Shown here: piece after piece, positions 49,952 through 60,338 of the stretch
Numbering within the stretch: the stretch's first letter is position 1
Layout: each line of letters opens with the position of its first letter
DNA from: Ruoffia tabacinasalis
GTDB taxonomy: Bacteria; Bacillota; Bacilli; Lactobacillales; Aerococcaceae
Direction: 5' to 3'
NCBI RefSeq assembly: GCF_005864045.1
Contig: NZ_VBSP01000005.1
Location: forward strand, 1-64,000
DNA: 64,000 nucleotides
Translations under genes and position numbers: made by a program
Notes under the pieces: generated by a model
Seen by the model: the letters and a program-made list of their open reading frames with translations, nothing else
What the model was told of the DNA's origin: nothing
Databases searched by the model: none

Positions 49952-49980
49952 AAAAACACACAGCGGACTGTGTGTTTTTA
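49952..49980. terminator. Bidirectional terminator
   Basis: AAAAACACACAG and CTGTGTGTTTTT form a stem with a 4-base loop between the hairpin array and the end of the citrate transporter gene. Confidence 0.88.
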
Positions 49981-50013
49981 TTGTTAATGAAAACGGTCTG
50001 TTGCTATGTGGTT

Positions 50014-51309
50014 CTAGAATTGAACGACACCTAAGAGTGTTGCAGCTATTAATGTAATGATACTTGCTGCCCACATAATTGGTAAGTTTGCTTTAATATG
50101 CTCACCAATGGTTGTACCAGCCAATGATACCCCAACGTAGTTGGCAGCAACTGTTGGACTGATGTAAGTACCATAAGTACCTGTAATTAAGAACGTTGCA
50201 GCAACCGTCGATGCTGAAATTCCAAACGGCTCTACAATTCCGATTACAATTGGAAGTAATGCGAAGTAGAAAGCATCTGTACCAAGAACCATCATTAATG
50301 GTACTGAGAATAATGCTAAGAACCAGTGAGTATGTGGTGCGATAAATTCTGGTAATGCGTTAATAATCGTTGTAGCCATTGCTTCAACCATTCCAGAACC
50401 TTCAATAACACCAATAAATATACCTACGGCGAATAATGTCATCGTCATAACGATAGCGTTATTACCATATTCTTGAATTTTCTTACCTTGTTCTTTCACT
50501 GATCTAAAGTTACCTAAGATTGCGAATGCGTAGGCAACCATGAAGATAAAGTGCATTGGTAAACCAGTATCAATGAATAATAAAGCTAACATATTTAATG
50601 TTACAACTAAGTTATAGATATAAAGACCTTTGCTCGTTTTTGGTTCTGAAGTAACATCTCCAGCTAAATCAACAATATTTACATTACCATCGACTGAGCC
50701 TTCACGTTTACGACGCGAGTTAATCACAGCGTTAATGATAGCTAATAAGAACATTACAACAACAGCTGGTAAGATGAATGAATAAAGATCTGAAACCTCT
50801 ATCCCTGCAACAGAAGCTGCACGAATTGTTGGTCCACCCCATGGGATAATGTTCATTGCTGCCATTAATCCAGTCACTGTCCCTAAGAACACGACCGGTT
50901 TAACCCCTAATTTATCCATGATTGGTTTGAAAGCTGGAATGGCGATTAAGTATGTTGAAGCCCCACTACCATCCAAGTGAGCTACAGTTGAAACTAGTAA
51001 AACCGCGATAAAGATTGCAGTAATTTTGTTACCAACTTTACTAATTACAAAATCTACTAACGGGTCGAATAACCCCTGTTCTGACATTAATGTAAAGAAC
51101 GAGATCGAGAATAAGAACAGCACTGCTGTATTTAAGATAGATGCTAACCCATCGTTAACATATAAACTTATATCCGCAATACTTGCTCCAGAAACTACCG
51201 CTGCGATTAATGGTAAAATGATGAAAGCCATCGGTGGAGACATTTTCTCTCCGATTAAGATATACATCAATATGATTATGAGTATAAAACCTATAATTGC
51301 TAAATACAT
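50014..51309 (-). CDS. CitMHS-family citrate transporter
   Basis: The protein has 431 residues and about eleven helices. Motifs LDGSGASTYLIAIPAFKPI and IIPWGGPTIRAA, and ALFSVPLMMVLGTDAFYFALLP are typical of the CitMHS (citrate-metal:H+) family. It supplies citrate to the lyase encoded upstream on the same strand (171-bp gap with its own promoter likely). A Na+-citrate CitS-type carrier is not seen. Confidence 0.92.
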   Translation of the reverse strand: MYLAIIGFILIIILMYILIGEKMSPPMAFIILPLIAAVVSGASIADISLYVNDGLASILNTAVLFLFSISFFTLMSEQGLFDPLVDFVISKVGNKITAIFIAVLLVSTVAHLDGSGASTYLIAIPAFKPIMDKLGVKPVVFLGTVTGLMAAMNIIPWGGPTIRAASVAGIEVSDLYSFILPAVVVMFLLAIINAVINSRRKREGSVDGNVNIVDLAGDVTSEPKTSKGLYIYNLVVTLNMLALLFIDTGLPMHFIFMVAYAFAILGNFRSVKEQGKKIQEYGNNAIVMTMTLFAVGIFIGVIEGSGMVEAMATTIINALPEFIAPHTHWFLALFSVPLMMVLGTDAFYFALLPIVIGIVEPFGISASTVAATFLITGTYGTYISPTVAANYVGVSLAGTTIGEHIKANLPIMWAASIITLIAATLLGVVQF

Positions 51310-51481
51310 ATTTTCCTCCTACATACATATATTATTTTGTGAAACTTCCCCCAAACACTCATTTAGAAACCGTTTACAGTTACATTCTAATATAGTAATC
51401 CTATTAAAACAATATGCGCACTGTCTTTTAACTGTTCTTTACATGTATATTACTTCACATAAAAACACAATAGACAATCGC

Positions 51482-52015
51482 TTATCCTAAAAGGATTTTT
51501 GCGATTGCTTCTTGTGATTCTTCAATTGAATGTTTACGAGAACGAGCACATTCTTTAGCTGGGCGGTCGCAAATATAACATTGACGTTTCCCTACTCCAA
51601 CCTCTTCGCGCTTCAAACTGCTTAATTTTCCGTCTTCTAATTTAACGACATCTAAATCAAAGACACGGCCTTTTGAATGCATTTCTTCAAGTGCTACCAT
51701 TCTTTTTTTCAATTCAATGCTATCAATATCCACAAAGAAATATGCTTCTGGTCCAGTTGGTAAGTTCAAAACTTCTGAAAACTGAACCGTCACATCGTCT
51801 AACATTGCTTTTATTTCTGTCAGCATTTCTTCAAAGACACCTACTAGATAAAGTGATGTTTTAATATCACCTGGTATATTCAAAGTGACAGATAATAATG
51901 AACCCGGAGAATGTTGATTAATAATCTGGGTCTGTCTGAATGCACGTTTTTCACGCGCATCCAGCATCTCCATTAAACTCACTTCCGGGCCATTAAATAC
52001 TTCATCCTTATACAT
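51482..52015 (-). CDS. citX: CitX: holo-citrate lyase synthase
   Basis: The protein has 177 residues from ATG 52015, which overlaps the citF stop by 8 bases; a TTG at 52024 is less likely. It transfers the triphosphoribosyl-dephospho-CoA prosthetic group, made by CitG, to the acyl-carrier subunit CitD. The family motifs SLLSVTLNIPGDIK, YFFVDIDSIELKK and RQCYICDRPAKECARSRKH are present. Confidence 0.9.
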   Translation of the reverse strand: MYKDEVFNGPEVSLMEMLDAREKRAFRQTQIINQHSPGSLLSVTLNIPGDIKTSLYLVGVFEEMLTEIKAMLDDVTVQFSEVLNLPTGPEAYFFVDIDSIELKKRMVALEEMHSKGRVFDLDVVKLEDGKLSSLKREEVGVGKRQCYICDRPAKECARSRKHSIEESQEAIAKILLG

Positions 52016-53540
52016 TGCGAACAACGTCGATCATCGTACCATCACGGTATTGAATTAAAGCAACGTCTTTCTCTCCATATTCAATTGGTTGAGGTGTTCC
52101 TACAATTGCGTAAGCTTTCTCTTTTAATTCTTCAACTGTAAATTGTGGAATATCAACGTTCTTGAAGTGTTCTACTAAATCTTGACGTTGTGGATTAATG
52201 GCAATACCAATTTCAGTAACAACTACGTCAACACTTGATCCTGGTGTAATGACTGTGTTAACTTGCTCAACAACAGTCGGTATTCTTCCTCGAACTAACG
52301 GTGAGATAACTAATGACATCTTACTTGCTGATGCTGTATCTGGGTGACCACCAATGGCTCCACGAATTACTCCGTCTGATCCAGTAACAACGTTAACATT
52401 GAATTCTGTATCGATTTCAAGTGCCGATAAAATACATACATCCAGCTGGTTGATCGCTGCCCCTTTAAATAATGGGGAAGCGTAGAAAATCGCGTCAATT
52501 TCCGTATGCTCAGGATTACGTCCTAATGATTCTCCTGATGGTGCATCGAAGTCTTGAACATCAATTAATTTATCTACTAAACCTTCTTCATGTAGCTCCA
52601 CCATTGCATTTGTAATACCCCCTAATGCAAAACTAGCTGTGATATTCTCTTTAATCATATCTTCACGCAAGTAACGCGATACAGCTAATGATGCACCACC
52701 TGTACCTGTTTGGAATGAGAATTTATCTTTAAAGTATGGTGAGTTCGTAATCACTTGGTTAGCGTATTTTGCGATAACTAGTTCTTTAGGGTTTTGCGTG
52801 AATCGAGTTGCCCCTTTAGCAATCCCTGAAGAATCTCCGATAGCATCAACTTCAACAACATAGTCAACATCTGTTTGAGGAATGCTGATTGGTGTATTTG
52901 GATAAGGCATTAATGAGTCTGTAATGGCTACAACGTTGTCTGCATATCTTGCATCCACTTTCGCGTAACCTAACGAGCCACAAATTGCTTTACCTTTAGT
53001 ACCATTTATATTTCCATAGGCATCTGAACTTGGCGCACCTATGAAGGCAACGTCAATTTTGATTTCGCCTGATGCAATTGCTTGTGCACGTCCACCGTGA
53101 GAACGTAGTACAACTGGGTTTTTCATAATTCCGTCTGAAACTGCTGCTCCGACTTTATCACGTAAACCACTTGATGTAATGTTTGTGACTACACCATTTT
53201 TAATGTGTTCGATTAATGGCTCATGAACGTTAGCAATTGAACTTGGTGCAATCGTTAAATCTTTAATTCCCATTGCTGCAATCTCATCCATGACCATGTT
53301 TAGTACATAGTCACCTTCACGGAAGTGGTGGTGGAAAGAAATTGTCATACCGTCTTTAAGTCCTGTTTTTTCAATCGCTTCACGTAAGCTACCTACTAAT
53401 TTGTCATCACCTAGTTTAATAGGATTGATTTTACGGATAGACTCTTCATATTGTGTGCTGTATTTAGATTCTTCTCCATAAGCACCGTATTGATCAACAA
53501 TATGTTGTGGAATATCGCGACCGACTGTATTCTTAACCAT
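52008..53540 (-). CDS. citF: Citrate lyase alpha subunit
   Basis: This 510-residue citrate-ACP transferase swaps acetyl for citryl on CitD. Motifs MTISFHHHFREGDYVLN near the N-terminus and GGHPDTASASKMSLVISPLV are family-typical. GGAGGAACTATAATT precedes the ATG. It is followed by citX and preceded by citE after 2 bases. Confidence 0.95.
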   Translation of the reverse strand: MVKNTVGRDIPQHIVDQYGAYGEESKYSTQYEESIRKINPIKLGDDKLVGSLREAIEKTGLKDGMTISFHHHFREGDYVLNMVMDEIAAMGIKDLTIAPSSIANVHEPLIEHIKNGVVTNITSSGLRDKVGAAVSDGIMKNPVVLRSHGGRAQAIASGEIKIDVAFIGAPSSDAYGNINGTKGKAICGSLGYAKVDARYADNVVAITDSLMPYPNTPISIPQTDVDYVVEVDAIGDSSGIAKGATRFTQNPKELVIAKYANQVITNSPYFKDKFSFQTGTGGASLAVSRYLREDMIKENITASFALGGITNAMVELHEEGLVDKLIDVQDFDAPSGESLGRNPEHTEIDAIFYASPLFKGAAINQLDVCILSALEIDTEFNVNVVTGSDGVIRGAIGGHPDTASASKMSLVISPLVRGRIPTVVEQVNTVITPGSSVDVVVTEIGIAINPQRQDLVEHFKNVDIPQFTVEELKEKAYAIVGTPQPIEYGEKDVALIQYRDGTMIDVVRNV

Positions 53541-53542
53541 AA

Positions 53543-54430
53543 TTATAGTTCCTCCTCTGTAATGATATTCGCTGCTTTAGCTAAAGCAATCACACGCTCA
53601 GCACGTTCAACGATTGGCTTATCAACCATTTTTCCGTTAACAGAGATAACCCCTGAACCTTTTTCTTCAGCTTCTTGAATTGCCCAAATAATTTCTTTTG
53701 CATTGTCAATTTCTTTTTGAGTTGGTGCGTATTCATCATGAACAATTGGAATTTGACGAGGGTTGATAATTGATTTTCCATCGAAACCTAATTGTTTAAT
53801 ACGTTGTACTTCATTTCTGAAGCCTTCTTCGTTATCTACGTCTGAATAAACAGTATCTAAAGCTGCAATACCTGCATCTCTCGCTGCATGTAGAATGAAG
53901 CTACGTGCGAAGAATAATTCTTCTCCAGTGGCACTTCTTTCAGTCTTCATGTTTGTCACGTAGTCTTCTGCTCCTAGAGCGATACCGATTAAGCGGTCTG
54001 ACGCGTGGGCAATCTCACGTACATTTAAAATACCTGTAGCTGATTCGATCGCAGCCATAATATTTGTTGTACCCACTTCGATGCCGTTTTCTCTCTCAAC
54101 TCGTTCGATAACAGCTTCGACGTCTTTGATTTCTTGTGCATTTTCAGTTTTTGGTAAACGAATCACGTTCACGCCACCTAATACTGATGCTTCGATATCC
54201 TGATCTCCACCAGCTTTTAAATCGTTAATACGAACAACCGTTTCAACGTTACTATAGTCAATATTTTTTAATGCATTATGTACTAACATACGTGCAGTAT
54301 CTTTCTCGTTCAATGATACAGCATCTTCTAAATCAAACATTACTGCATCTGAGCCGTATAAAGGCGCATCTCTAAGCATTGCTGCGTTAGCACCAGGCAC
54401 AAACATCATCGTTCTTCTTAAACGCTCCAT
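53543..54430 (-). CDS. citE: Citrate lyase beta subunit
   Basis: This 295-residue HpcH/HpaI-aldolase-type enzyme cleaves citryl-ACP to oxaloacetate and acetyl-ACP. It has [30 protein letters not shown] and [16 protein letters not shown]. Its start overlaps citD by 13 bases, so translation is coupled. Confidence 0.95.
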   Translation of the reverse strand: MERLRRTMMFVPGANAAMLRDAPLYGSDAVMFDLEDAVSLNEKDTARMLVHNALKNIDYSNVETVVRINDLKAGGDQDIEASVLGGVNVIRLPKTENAQEIKDVEAVIERVERENGIEVGTTNIMAAIESATGILNVREIAHASDRLIGIALGAEDYVTNMKTERSATGEELFFARSFILHAARDAGIAALDTVYSDVDNEEGFRNEVQRIKQLGFDGKSIINPRQIPIVHDEYAPTQKEIDNAKEIIWAIQEAEEKGSGVISVNGKMVDKPIVERAERVIALAKAANIITEEEL

Positions 54431-54723
54431 GTTGCAATCTCCTTCCAGTTAAATGTAGTTTCATCTGCAGCACGGTAAACAGCTGCAATTGTTCTTGCTT
54501 GAACGGTACAATCTAATGCACCTTGGTCAACAGCAGTTACTTTTGCGTTTTCCACTCCAAGTTTTTCTAAAGTTTCTTTGATAACTTTACGGATTTGTGC
54601 TCCGAATTGTTTCTCTACACTACTTTCTAGTTCAATCTCGATACCATTATCTGATTGAGCCACAGTGACCATAATGTCAGAAGACTCAACTGTCCCTGCG
54701 ACACCATTTTGTTTAATTTCCAT
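54418..54723 (-). CDS. citD: Citrate lyase acyl carrier (gamma) subunit
   Basis: The protein has 101 residues from ATG 54723, 6 bases after GAGGTG; a GTG at 54732 would overlap that site. Ser14 in [12 protein letters not shown] is the expected attachment site of the dephospho-CoA prosthetic group. The length is normal for CitD. Confidence 0.93.
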   Translation of the reverse strand: MEIKQNGVAGTVESSDIMVTVAQSDNGIEIELESSVEKQFGAQIRKVIKETLEKLGVENAKVTAVDQGALDCTVQARTIAAVYRAADETTFNWKEIATWSV

Positions 54724-54739
54724 CTTTTTCACCTCAAAT

Positions 54740-55738
54740 TTATTTTTTGTTTTGAATATAGTCGTACGTTGTACTTGGAACTAAATTTTTAATGCTTTCT
54801 GGATGACCTTCCGAAAGTGCTTGACGTACTTTCGTTGCACTAATCACTTCACCTTCTACTTCTAATCTTGGAATAATTTCTAATTCCAAATCATCTTGAA
54901 AAACTTCACTCATACTTTCGTTATAAATCTCTGTTACGCGTGAATAGGGCTCTTTACCGACGAGGCGGTGTTTGATATTAAGAATCGGAGCCACTCTTTC
55001 TTTAAATAACGTAGCATCAACCGTTGCTTGAATTCGTGCGACACTTTCTTGAGCACGATCTCGCAAGAAGTATGATGGGAATGTTGCCGAAGAGACCATG
55101 TAATCATTCGTTGGTAAGACAATGACATTTGACATGTCAGCGGTTGCACGTTTTACCAACATCATTCGCTCCTCATCATTGAATTCAGAACGATCTTCAG
55201 ACAGAACGAATACATACACGTAATCACTTCGTTTGGCTATTTCTTCAATTAAGTGAAGGTGTCCTTTGGTAATCGGGTTGGCGTTCATAACGACCGCGCC
55301 ATTGTTTCCTTCTTTTTTATGATTACTTAACATAGATAAGTAATCTTCAAAACTAGGATGACCAAATTCCATGAAGGTAACATTCGACGTCTCTACAATT
55401 TTATTAAAGCCTAGTGATTTAAAGTAAACACTATTCTTTGGACATGTATAGACGAAATAATGATTTGAGCCATTACTTCTTAGTTGATCCATTAGATGGA
55501 CAACAATATCCGTCAGAAAGTTTTCTGATCGATAGTCTGAATGAACGGCTACACATTTAATAACGTTGCCAGCATATGAACCAGTAGCAACGAGATCATC
55601 ACCTTTATAAATCCCGACTGTATAATCGGTCTGTTCCTGAGTGCTTAAGTTGGAAGCTTCTAATAAGTTTTCCCAATCTTTGCGTGCACTTTGGCTTCGA
55701 TGAATCCATAAACGTTTCGTTGTATACACTATCATCAT
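54740..55738 (-). CDS. citC: Citrate lyase ligase (acetate:SH-CitD ligase)
   Basis: The protein has 332 residues. It acetylates the thiol of CitD with ATP and acetate to switch on the lyase. A GNAT-like N-terminal part ([18 protein letters not shown]) is followed by a nucleotidyltransferase domain with [20 protein letters not shown]. Two ATG codons stand at 55738 and 55735 and cannot be told apart. It is the first gene of the minus-strand citCDEFX unit. Confidence 0.93.
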   Translation of the reverse strand: MMIVYTTKRLWIHRSQSARKDWENLLEASNLSTQEQTDYTVGIYKGDDLVATGSYAGNVIKCVAVHSDYRSENFLTDIVVHLMDQLRSNGSNHYFVYTCPKNSVYFKSLGFNKIVETSNVTFMEFGHPSFEDYLSMLSNHKKEGNNGAVVMNANPITKGHLHLIEEIAKRSDYVYVFVLSEDRSEFNDEERMMLVKRATADMSNVIVLPTNDYMVSSATFPSYFLRDRAQESVARIQATVDATLFKERVAPILNIKHRLVGKEPYSRVTEIYNESMSEVFQDDLELEIIPRLEVEGEVISATKVRQALSEGHPESIKNLVPSTTYDYIQNKK

Positions 55739-56182
55739 CCTTTTTATTGACTAAAAGTTCTATTGCCTGCCCCAAACCAATATTGTATGAAGAAAATCAT
55801 TTATTTCTTCATTCCACTATTCATTATATATTAATTATATTAATCGTGTTGTTTTTCCCCTGTATTTTATAATTCTAATCCTTATGCTGCCTAACATGTT
55901 AACGTTATCAGTCGATTAGAATGTTATTATGATGTAAATATTATGACAGAATCACCTATAGTATTGTTGGATTAAATTTACTTCTTCTATATAAAGCCGT
56001 TTTAATCAGCAATCTATTTAAGGTCTTTTAGAGTTATATTTAATCCTGTTTTTATTTTATGCAAAAATTTATACGCAAAAAAACACCATTAGAACAGTAT
56101 TTTCCCAAAAAAGAATTTCATTCCAAGGTGTTTTCGCTTACAATAAAGATAAATATAACTTATGAGAAAGGTTGATATATAT
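55739..56182. promoter_or_regulatory. Divergent control region between citC and oadA
   Basis: This 444-bp gene-free stretch must hold promoters for both citrate units. It has AT-rich blocks (around 55821-55848) like those bound by CitO/CitI-type GntR regulators in lactic acid bacteria, and an inverted repeat AAACACC and GGTGTTT (about 56080-56134) before oadA. No clear -35 can be fixed, so exact promoters are left open. Confidence 0.4.
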
Positions 56183-57574
56183 ATGATTGAAGTACGTATT
56201 AATGAAACCGTCTTGAGAGATGCGCATCAAAGTTTGATGGCAACGCGCATGTCGACAGAAGATATGCTTCCAATTATTGAGAAAATGGACTCGGCGGGAT
56301 ATTACGCACTTGAATGTTGGGGGGGTGCAACTTATGACTCAGCGATTCGTTTCTTAGATGAGAATCCATGGGAACGACTACGCGAAATTCGTAAACGTAC
56401 GCCGAATACGAAATTGATGATGTTACTTAGAGGTCAAAACTTAATCGGTTACCGTCACTATGCTGATGATGTTGTTGATAAGTTTATTCAAAAGGCTGTT
56501 GAGAACGGCATTGATATCTTCCGAATCTTCGATGCGTTAAACGATTCACGTAATGTTCGCGCTTCACTTGAAGCAGTTAAGAAATACGGTGCACATGCAC
56601 AATTAGCAATTGCATATACAACAAGTGATGTTCATACCGTTGAGTATTACACAAAACTAGCAAAAGAATACAACGATATGGGTGCTGACTCAATCTGTAT
56701 TAAAGACATGGCTGGTATCTTAACTCCGGCTGTTACTCGTGAATTAATTCCAGCGATTAAAGCTGTGATTGATGTGCCATTAAACTTACACACGCACGCA
56801 ACAAGTGGTGTGTCACAAATGACTTACTTAGCTGCTGTTGAGAATGGCGTTGATATTATTGATACAGCGATTTCTCCATTAGCTGAAGGAACAAGTCAAC
56901 CACCTACTGAATCAATGGCATTAACATTAGAAGAATTAAATATTAATACACACTTAAACATTGATACTTTAGAAGAAATTGCGGACTACTTTAAAGGCAT
57001 TCGTGATAAATATTTAGCAGACGGAACATTAGACAGTAAAATGATGTTCGCTGATCCTAAAGCTTTAATTTACCAAGTTCCTGGTGGTATGTTATCGAAC
57101 TTAAACTCACAACTCCGCCAAGCAGGTGCTTTAGATAAATACGATGCTGTACTTAACGAAGTTCCTTCTGTTCGTGAGGACATGGGCTTCCCACCACTTG
57201 TAACACCCTTGAGTCAAATGGTTGGAACACAAGCGGTATTCAACGTCTTAGCTGGAGAACGCTACAAGATGGTGCCTAACGAAATTAAGGACTACTTAAA
57301 AGGCTTATATGGTAAATCTCCTGCACCAGTGGATGAGGAATTCCGTCGCTCAATTATCGGTGACGCAGAAGTCATCGAAACGCGTCCAGCAGATCGTTTA
57401 GATCCAGAGTTCGAAAAACTTAAAGCTGAATTAGGCGACCTAGGTAAAAATGATGAAGACGTATTAACTTATACTTTATTCCCACAAGTGGGTCAGCAAT
57501 ACCTAGAAAGAAAATATCAACCTAAACCAGTAGCTGGAGAAACAATTAAGATTCAAGCACGCTACGGTCAATAA
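56183..57574 (+). CDS. oadA: Oxaloacetate decarboxylase alpha, carboxyltransferase domain
   Basis: The protein has 463 residues from ATG 56183 (GAAAGG 11 bases upstream; ATG 56162 would add 7 residues). It takes the carboxyl group from oxaloacetate to biotin. The TIM-barrel start TVLRDAHQSLMATRM and metal ligands in NLHTHATSG are intact. The C-terminal biotin domain of classic OadA is missing; it is a separate gene at 57920, as in Enterococcus. Confidence 0.93.
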   Translation: MIEVRINETVLRDAHQSLMATRMSTEDMLPIIEKMDSAGYYALECWGGATYDSAIRFLDENPWERLREIRKRTPNTKLMMLLRGQNLIGYRHYADDVVDKFIQKAVENGIDIFRIFDALNDSRNVRASLEAVKKYGAHAQLAIAYTTSDVHTVEYYTKLAKEYNDMGADSICIKDMAGILTPAVTRELIPAIKAVIDVPLNLHTHATSGVSQMTYLAAVENGVDIIDTAISPLAEGTSQPPTESMALTLEELNINTHLNIDTLEEIADYFKGIRDKYLADGTLDSKMMFADPKALIYQVPGGMLSNLNSQLRQAGALDKYDAVLNEVPSVREDMGFPPLVTPLSQMVGTQAVFNVLAGERYKMVPNEIKDYLKGLYGKSPAPVDEEFRRSIIGDAEVIETRPADRLDPEFEKLKAELGDLGKNDEDVLTYTLFPQVGQQYLERKYQPKPVAGETIKIQARYGQ

Positions 57575-57606
57575 AGAGTCGATGAACGAAGGAGGAATTT
57601 AATTAG

Positions 57607-57903
57607 ATGGAATCAATCAGTATTATGGACGGTTTGATGTTAACTATCGTTTCCATGCTTACAGTATTTTCAGTACTACTAGTTCTTTGGGGACTAACAG
57701 AAATGATTGCAAAGTTTGTTAACGGAAGTGATAAAGCCGAACCTGCACCTGCAGCAGCTAAACCAGCACCTGCAGTAAACACAAACAACTTAGCACCAAA
57801 CAAAAAGCATCAACAAGTTGCTGAATTAGTCGCTTTAGCATTAGCGTCTGAAGATGAGCCAAACAAAAAGTTAGAAATCCAAGAATCAAAACGAATTAAA
57901 TAA
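57607..57903 (+). CDS. Oxaloacetate decarboxylase gamma-like subunit
   Basis: The protein has 98 residues: one N-terminal membrane helix (MDGLMLTIVSMLTVFSVLLV), then a Pro/Ala-rich linker and a charged tail. This is the OadG/OadH-type layout, which helps to assemble the complex. GGAGG precedes the ATG. Confidence 0.85.
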   Translation: MESISIMDGLMLTIVSMLTVFSVLLVLWGLTEMIAKFVNGSDKAEPAPAAAKPAPAVNTNNLAPNKKHQQVAELVALALASEDEPNKKLEIQESKRIK

Positions 57904-57919
57904 TCGGAGGATATAAATC

Positions 57920-58279
57920 ATGAAAAAATACGAAATCGAAATTAATAATGAAGTATACCGCGTATCGGTAAAAGAATTACCTGCTGATGCAGATATGTCA
58001 ACGGGTCAAACAGCTGCTCCTGCTACTCAAGAAACACAAAGTGCTCCAGCACCTGCTGCAGCATCAGGCGGAACAGAAATTAACGCACCAATGTCTGGAA
58101 CTATCTTAAAAGTTGCTGTCACACCAGGTCAATCAGTTGCTCAAGGGGATACATTAATCGTCTTAGAAGCTATGAAGATGGAGAACGAAATTGTTGCTCC
58201 TGCTGATGGTGTTGTTGGTTCAATTAGTGTCAGTCAAGGTGACAGTGTACAATCTGATCAATTACTACTGACTATATAG
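57920..58279 (+). CDS. oadD: Biotin carboxyl carrier subunit of the decarboxylase
   Basis: The protein has 119 residues. An N-terminal segment leads into a Pro/Ala-rich hinge (about 30-50) and a biotinyl domain with Lys86 in LEAMKMENEIV, the biotin site. It carries CO2 from OadA to OadB. It is 16 bases after the gamma-like gene and 15 before oadB. Confidence 0.92.
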   Translation: MKKYEIEINNEVYRVSVKELPADADMSTGQTAAPATQETQSAPAPAAASGGTEINAPMSGTILKVAVTPGQSVAQGDTLIVLEAMKMENEIVAPADGVVGSISVSQGDSVQSDQLLLTI

Positions 58280-58294
58280 GAGGTATTCGTTTAC

Positions 58295-59425
58295 ATGTTA
58301 GACACAATCAATGAACTTATACAAACTTCCGGGTTTTTAAGTATAACTATACAAGAAATTATCGTCATTATGTTGGCTTTGGTTTTAATCTTTTTAGCCG
58401 TTTCTAAAAACTATGAACCATATTTATTAATTCCAATTGGATTCGGTATGTTACTAGCTAACTTACCTCTGACGGGATTAATGGATCCTGCTACTGCAAC
58501 AGAGAATGGTGGATTGCTTCATTACTTATATCAAGGGGTCGGGCTCGGAATATTCCCACCACTGATCTTCCTCTGTTTAGGAGCATCTACTGACTTTGGT
58601 CCGCTTATTGCGAATCCAAAAACATTATTATTAGGTGGAGCTGCTCAATTCGGTATCTTCGCTGCATTCTTCGGTGCTTTAGCCTTAGGTATGACGCCAA
58701 GTGAATCTGCTGCGATTGGTATTATTGGGGGAGCAGATGGCCCAACAGCTATCTATATTTCTTCTCAATTAGCTGAGCATATCTTGCCAACAATTGCGAT
58801 TGCTGCTTACTCATACATGGCGCTTGTTCCAATTATTCAACCGCCAATTATGCGTGCGTTAACAACTGAAAAAGAAAGAACAACTGTTATGACGCAAGCA
58901 CGTCCAGTATCACAAAAGGAAAAAATCATTTTCCCAATCGTTGTTACTTTATTCGTTAGTTTACTAATTCCTTCAGCTGCATCATTAGTTGGGATGTTAA
59001 TGTTAGGAAACTTAATTCGTGAAAGTAAAGTTGTACCTTTAATCACTACAACTTTAGAGAACTCAATGATGTATATCATTACAATTCTTTTAGGTGTTTC
59101 AGTAGGTGCTTCAGCAGATGCTGCTACTTTATTATCACTTGATACAATCAAAATCATTTTCTTAGGTCTATTCGCCTTTGTTATTGGTACGACAAGTGGT
59201 GTCCTTATGGGTAAACTGATGTACAAATTAACAAATGGTAAAATTAATCCATTAATTGGTTCTGCAGGTGTTTCTGCTGTACCAATGGCTGCGCGTGTTG
59301 CACAGTCTGAAGGGATTAAAGCAAACCCTAATAACTACTTATTAATGCACGCAATGGGACCAAACGTAGCTGGAGTTATTGGATCAGCTGTTGCAGCTGG
59401 TATCTTACTAAGCTTCTTTGGATAA
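58295..59425 (+). CDS. oadB: Oxaloacetate decarboxylase beta subunit (Na+ pump)
   Basis: This 376-residue membrane protein has nine or more helices. It decarboxylates carboxybiotin and moves Na+ outward. Motifs PPLIFLCLGASTDFGPLI, GIIGGADGPTAIYISS and GSAGVSAVPMAARVAQ, and HAMGPNVAGVIGSAVAAG are typical. Citrate breakdown can therefore help build an ion gradient. Confidence 0.94.
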   Translation: MLDTINELIQTSGFLSITIQEIIVIMLALVLIFLAVSKNYEPYLLIPIGFGMLLANLPLTGLMDPATATENGGLLHYLYQGVGLGIFPPLIFLCLGASTDFGPLIANPKTLLLGGAAQFGIFAAFFGALALGMTPSESAAIGIIGGADGPTAIYISSQLAEHILPTIAIAAYSYMALVPIIQPPIMRALTTEKERTTVMTQARPVSQKEKIIFPIVVTLFVSLLIPSAASLVGMLMLGNLIRESKVVPLITTTLENSMMYIITILLGVSVGASADAATLLSLDTIKIIFLGLFAFVIGTTSGVLMGKLMYKLTNGKINPLIGSAGVSAVPMAARVAQSEGIKANPNNYLLMHAMGPNVAGVIGSAVAAGILLSFFG

Positions 59426-59448
59426 TCAATGTAACAAATGAGTTTATA

Positions 59449-59487
59449 ACGAAGGTATACTTTTAACAAAGTGTACCTTCGTTTTTT
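59449..59487 (+). terminator. Terminator after oadB
   Basis: ACGAAGGTATACTTT and AAAGTGTACCTTCGT form a stem with a 4-base loop, followed by six T. Confidence 0.9.
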
Positions 59488-59591
59488 GTTAATATTTTAA
59501 ATATGTATGTTGAATTGAAGCTATTACCATAGCTTATTGAATTTCAACTCAAATAAGTATACAATTCAAGTGCATTGTTTAATGACACATT

Positions 59592-59619
59592 TTGTCCTTT
59601 GAAAAAAATAATATATAAT
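59592..59619 (+). promoter_or_regulatory. Promoter of the GntR-citG unit
   Basis: TTGTCC (59592-59597), a 16-base spacer and TATAAT (59614-59619) precede the GntR gene. GTATACAAT words at 59558 and 59627 flank it and could be operators, since FCD-type GntR proteins favour TTGTATACAA-like sites. Confidence 0.65.
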
Positions 59620-59633
59620 GTAGGGGGTATACA

Positions 59634-60338
59634 ATGGATTCTACAGTTGAAGCCGTTAAGGCAAATTTAGATATCAATTCCAATCAAACGTTAAAAGTTT
59701 CTGTCTATCATGCATTTAAGCGTACCATTATCTTAGGTGAAATTCCCGCAGGTGAGCGTATTAATGAATCGGTTTTCTCAGAAGAAATGAACATTAGTCG
59801 AACTCCTATTCGCTATGCGCTCGAACAACTCTTAAAAGAAGAACTGGTTGAACATGTTCCGGGTATCGGGATGATTGTTAGAGGGATTAGTATTAAAGAT
59901 GCATACGAAATTTATGATATTCGTAAAGCACTCGACACACTTGCCTTTACGAAAGCTATGCACCTGATGACCGAGGAGGATTTCGATGAACTTGAGCGCC
60001 ATTTACAAAGCGGGGATAGCATTCAAACAAAAGAATCTGATGACCGCATTGATAACCTAATTAATAATTTCTCTGGGTTTAATGCTTATGTTTATGAAAA
60101 GTCACAGATGCGTCGTCTACCGAAAATTATTGATGAGCTGCAGGCCTATCTCGTTTACTTTAGAGAATTATCCATTCGTTCAGAAGTTCGCAGTAAAATT
60201 GCACTAGAAGAGCACTTCTTAATCTTAAGAGGGATGCGCAATAAAGATGTTGAAACAATGACCATGCTTATTCATGAGCATCTCGATCATTCATTGAAGT
60301 TTATTATTGAAGATATGGAGAATCGTAATATTGGATAA
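59634..60338 (+). CDS. citO: GntR/FCD-family citrate regulator
   Basis: The protein has 234 residues. Winged helix (15-85) with RINESVFSEEMNISRTPIRY, then an FCD effector domain (DAYEIYDIRKALDTLAF). In lactic acid bacteria CitO/CitI of this type activate citrate genes in response to citrate. Placement between oadB and citG supports that role. AGGGGG precedes ATG 59634. Confidence 0.85.
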   Translation: MDSTVEAVKANLDINSNQTLKVSVYHAFKRTIILGEIPAGERINESVFSEEMNISRTPIRYALEQLLKEELVEHVPGIGMIVRGISIKDAYEIYDIRKALDTLAFTKAMHLMTEEDFDELERHLQSGDSIQTKESDDRIDNLINNFSGFNAYVYEKSQMRRLPKIIDELQAYLVYFRELSIRSEVRSKIALEEHFLILRGMRNKDVETMTMLIHEHLDHSLKFIIEDMENRNIG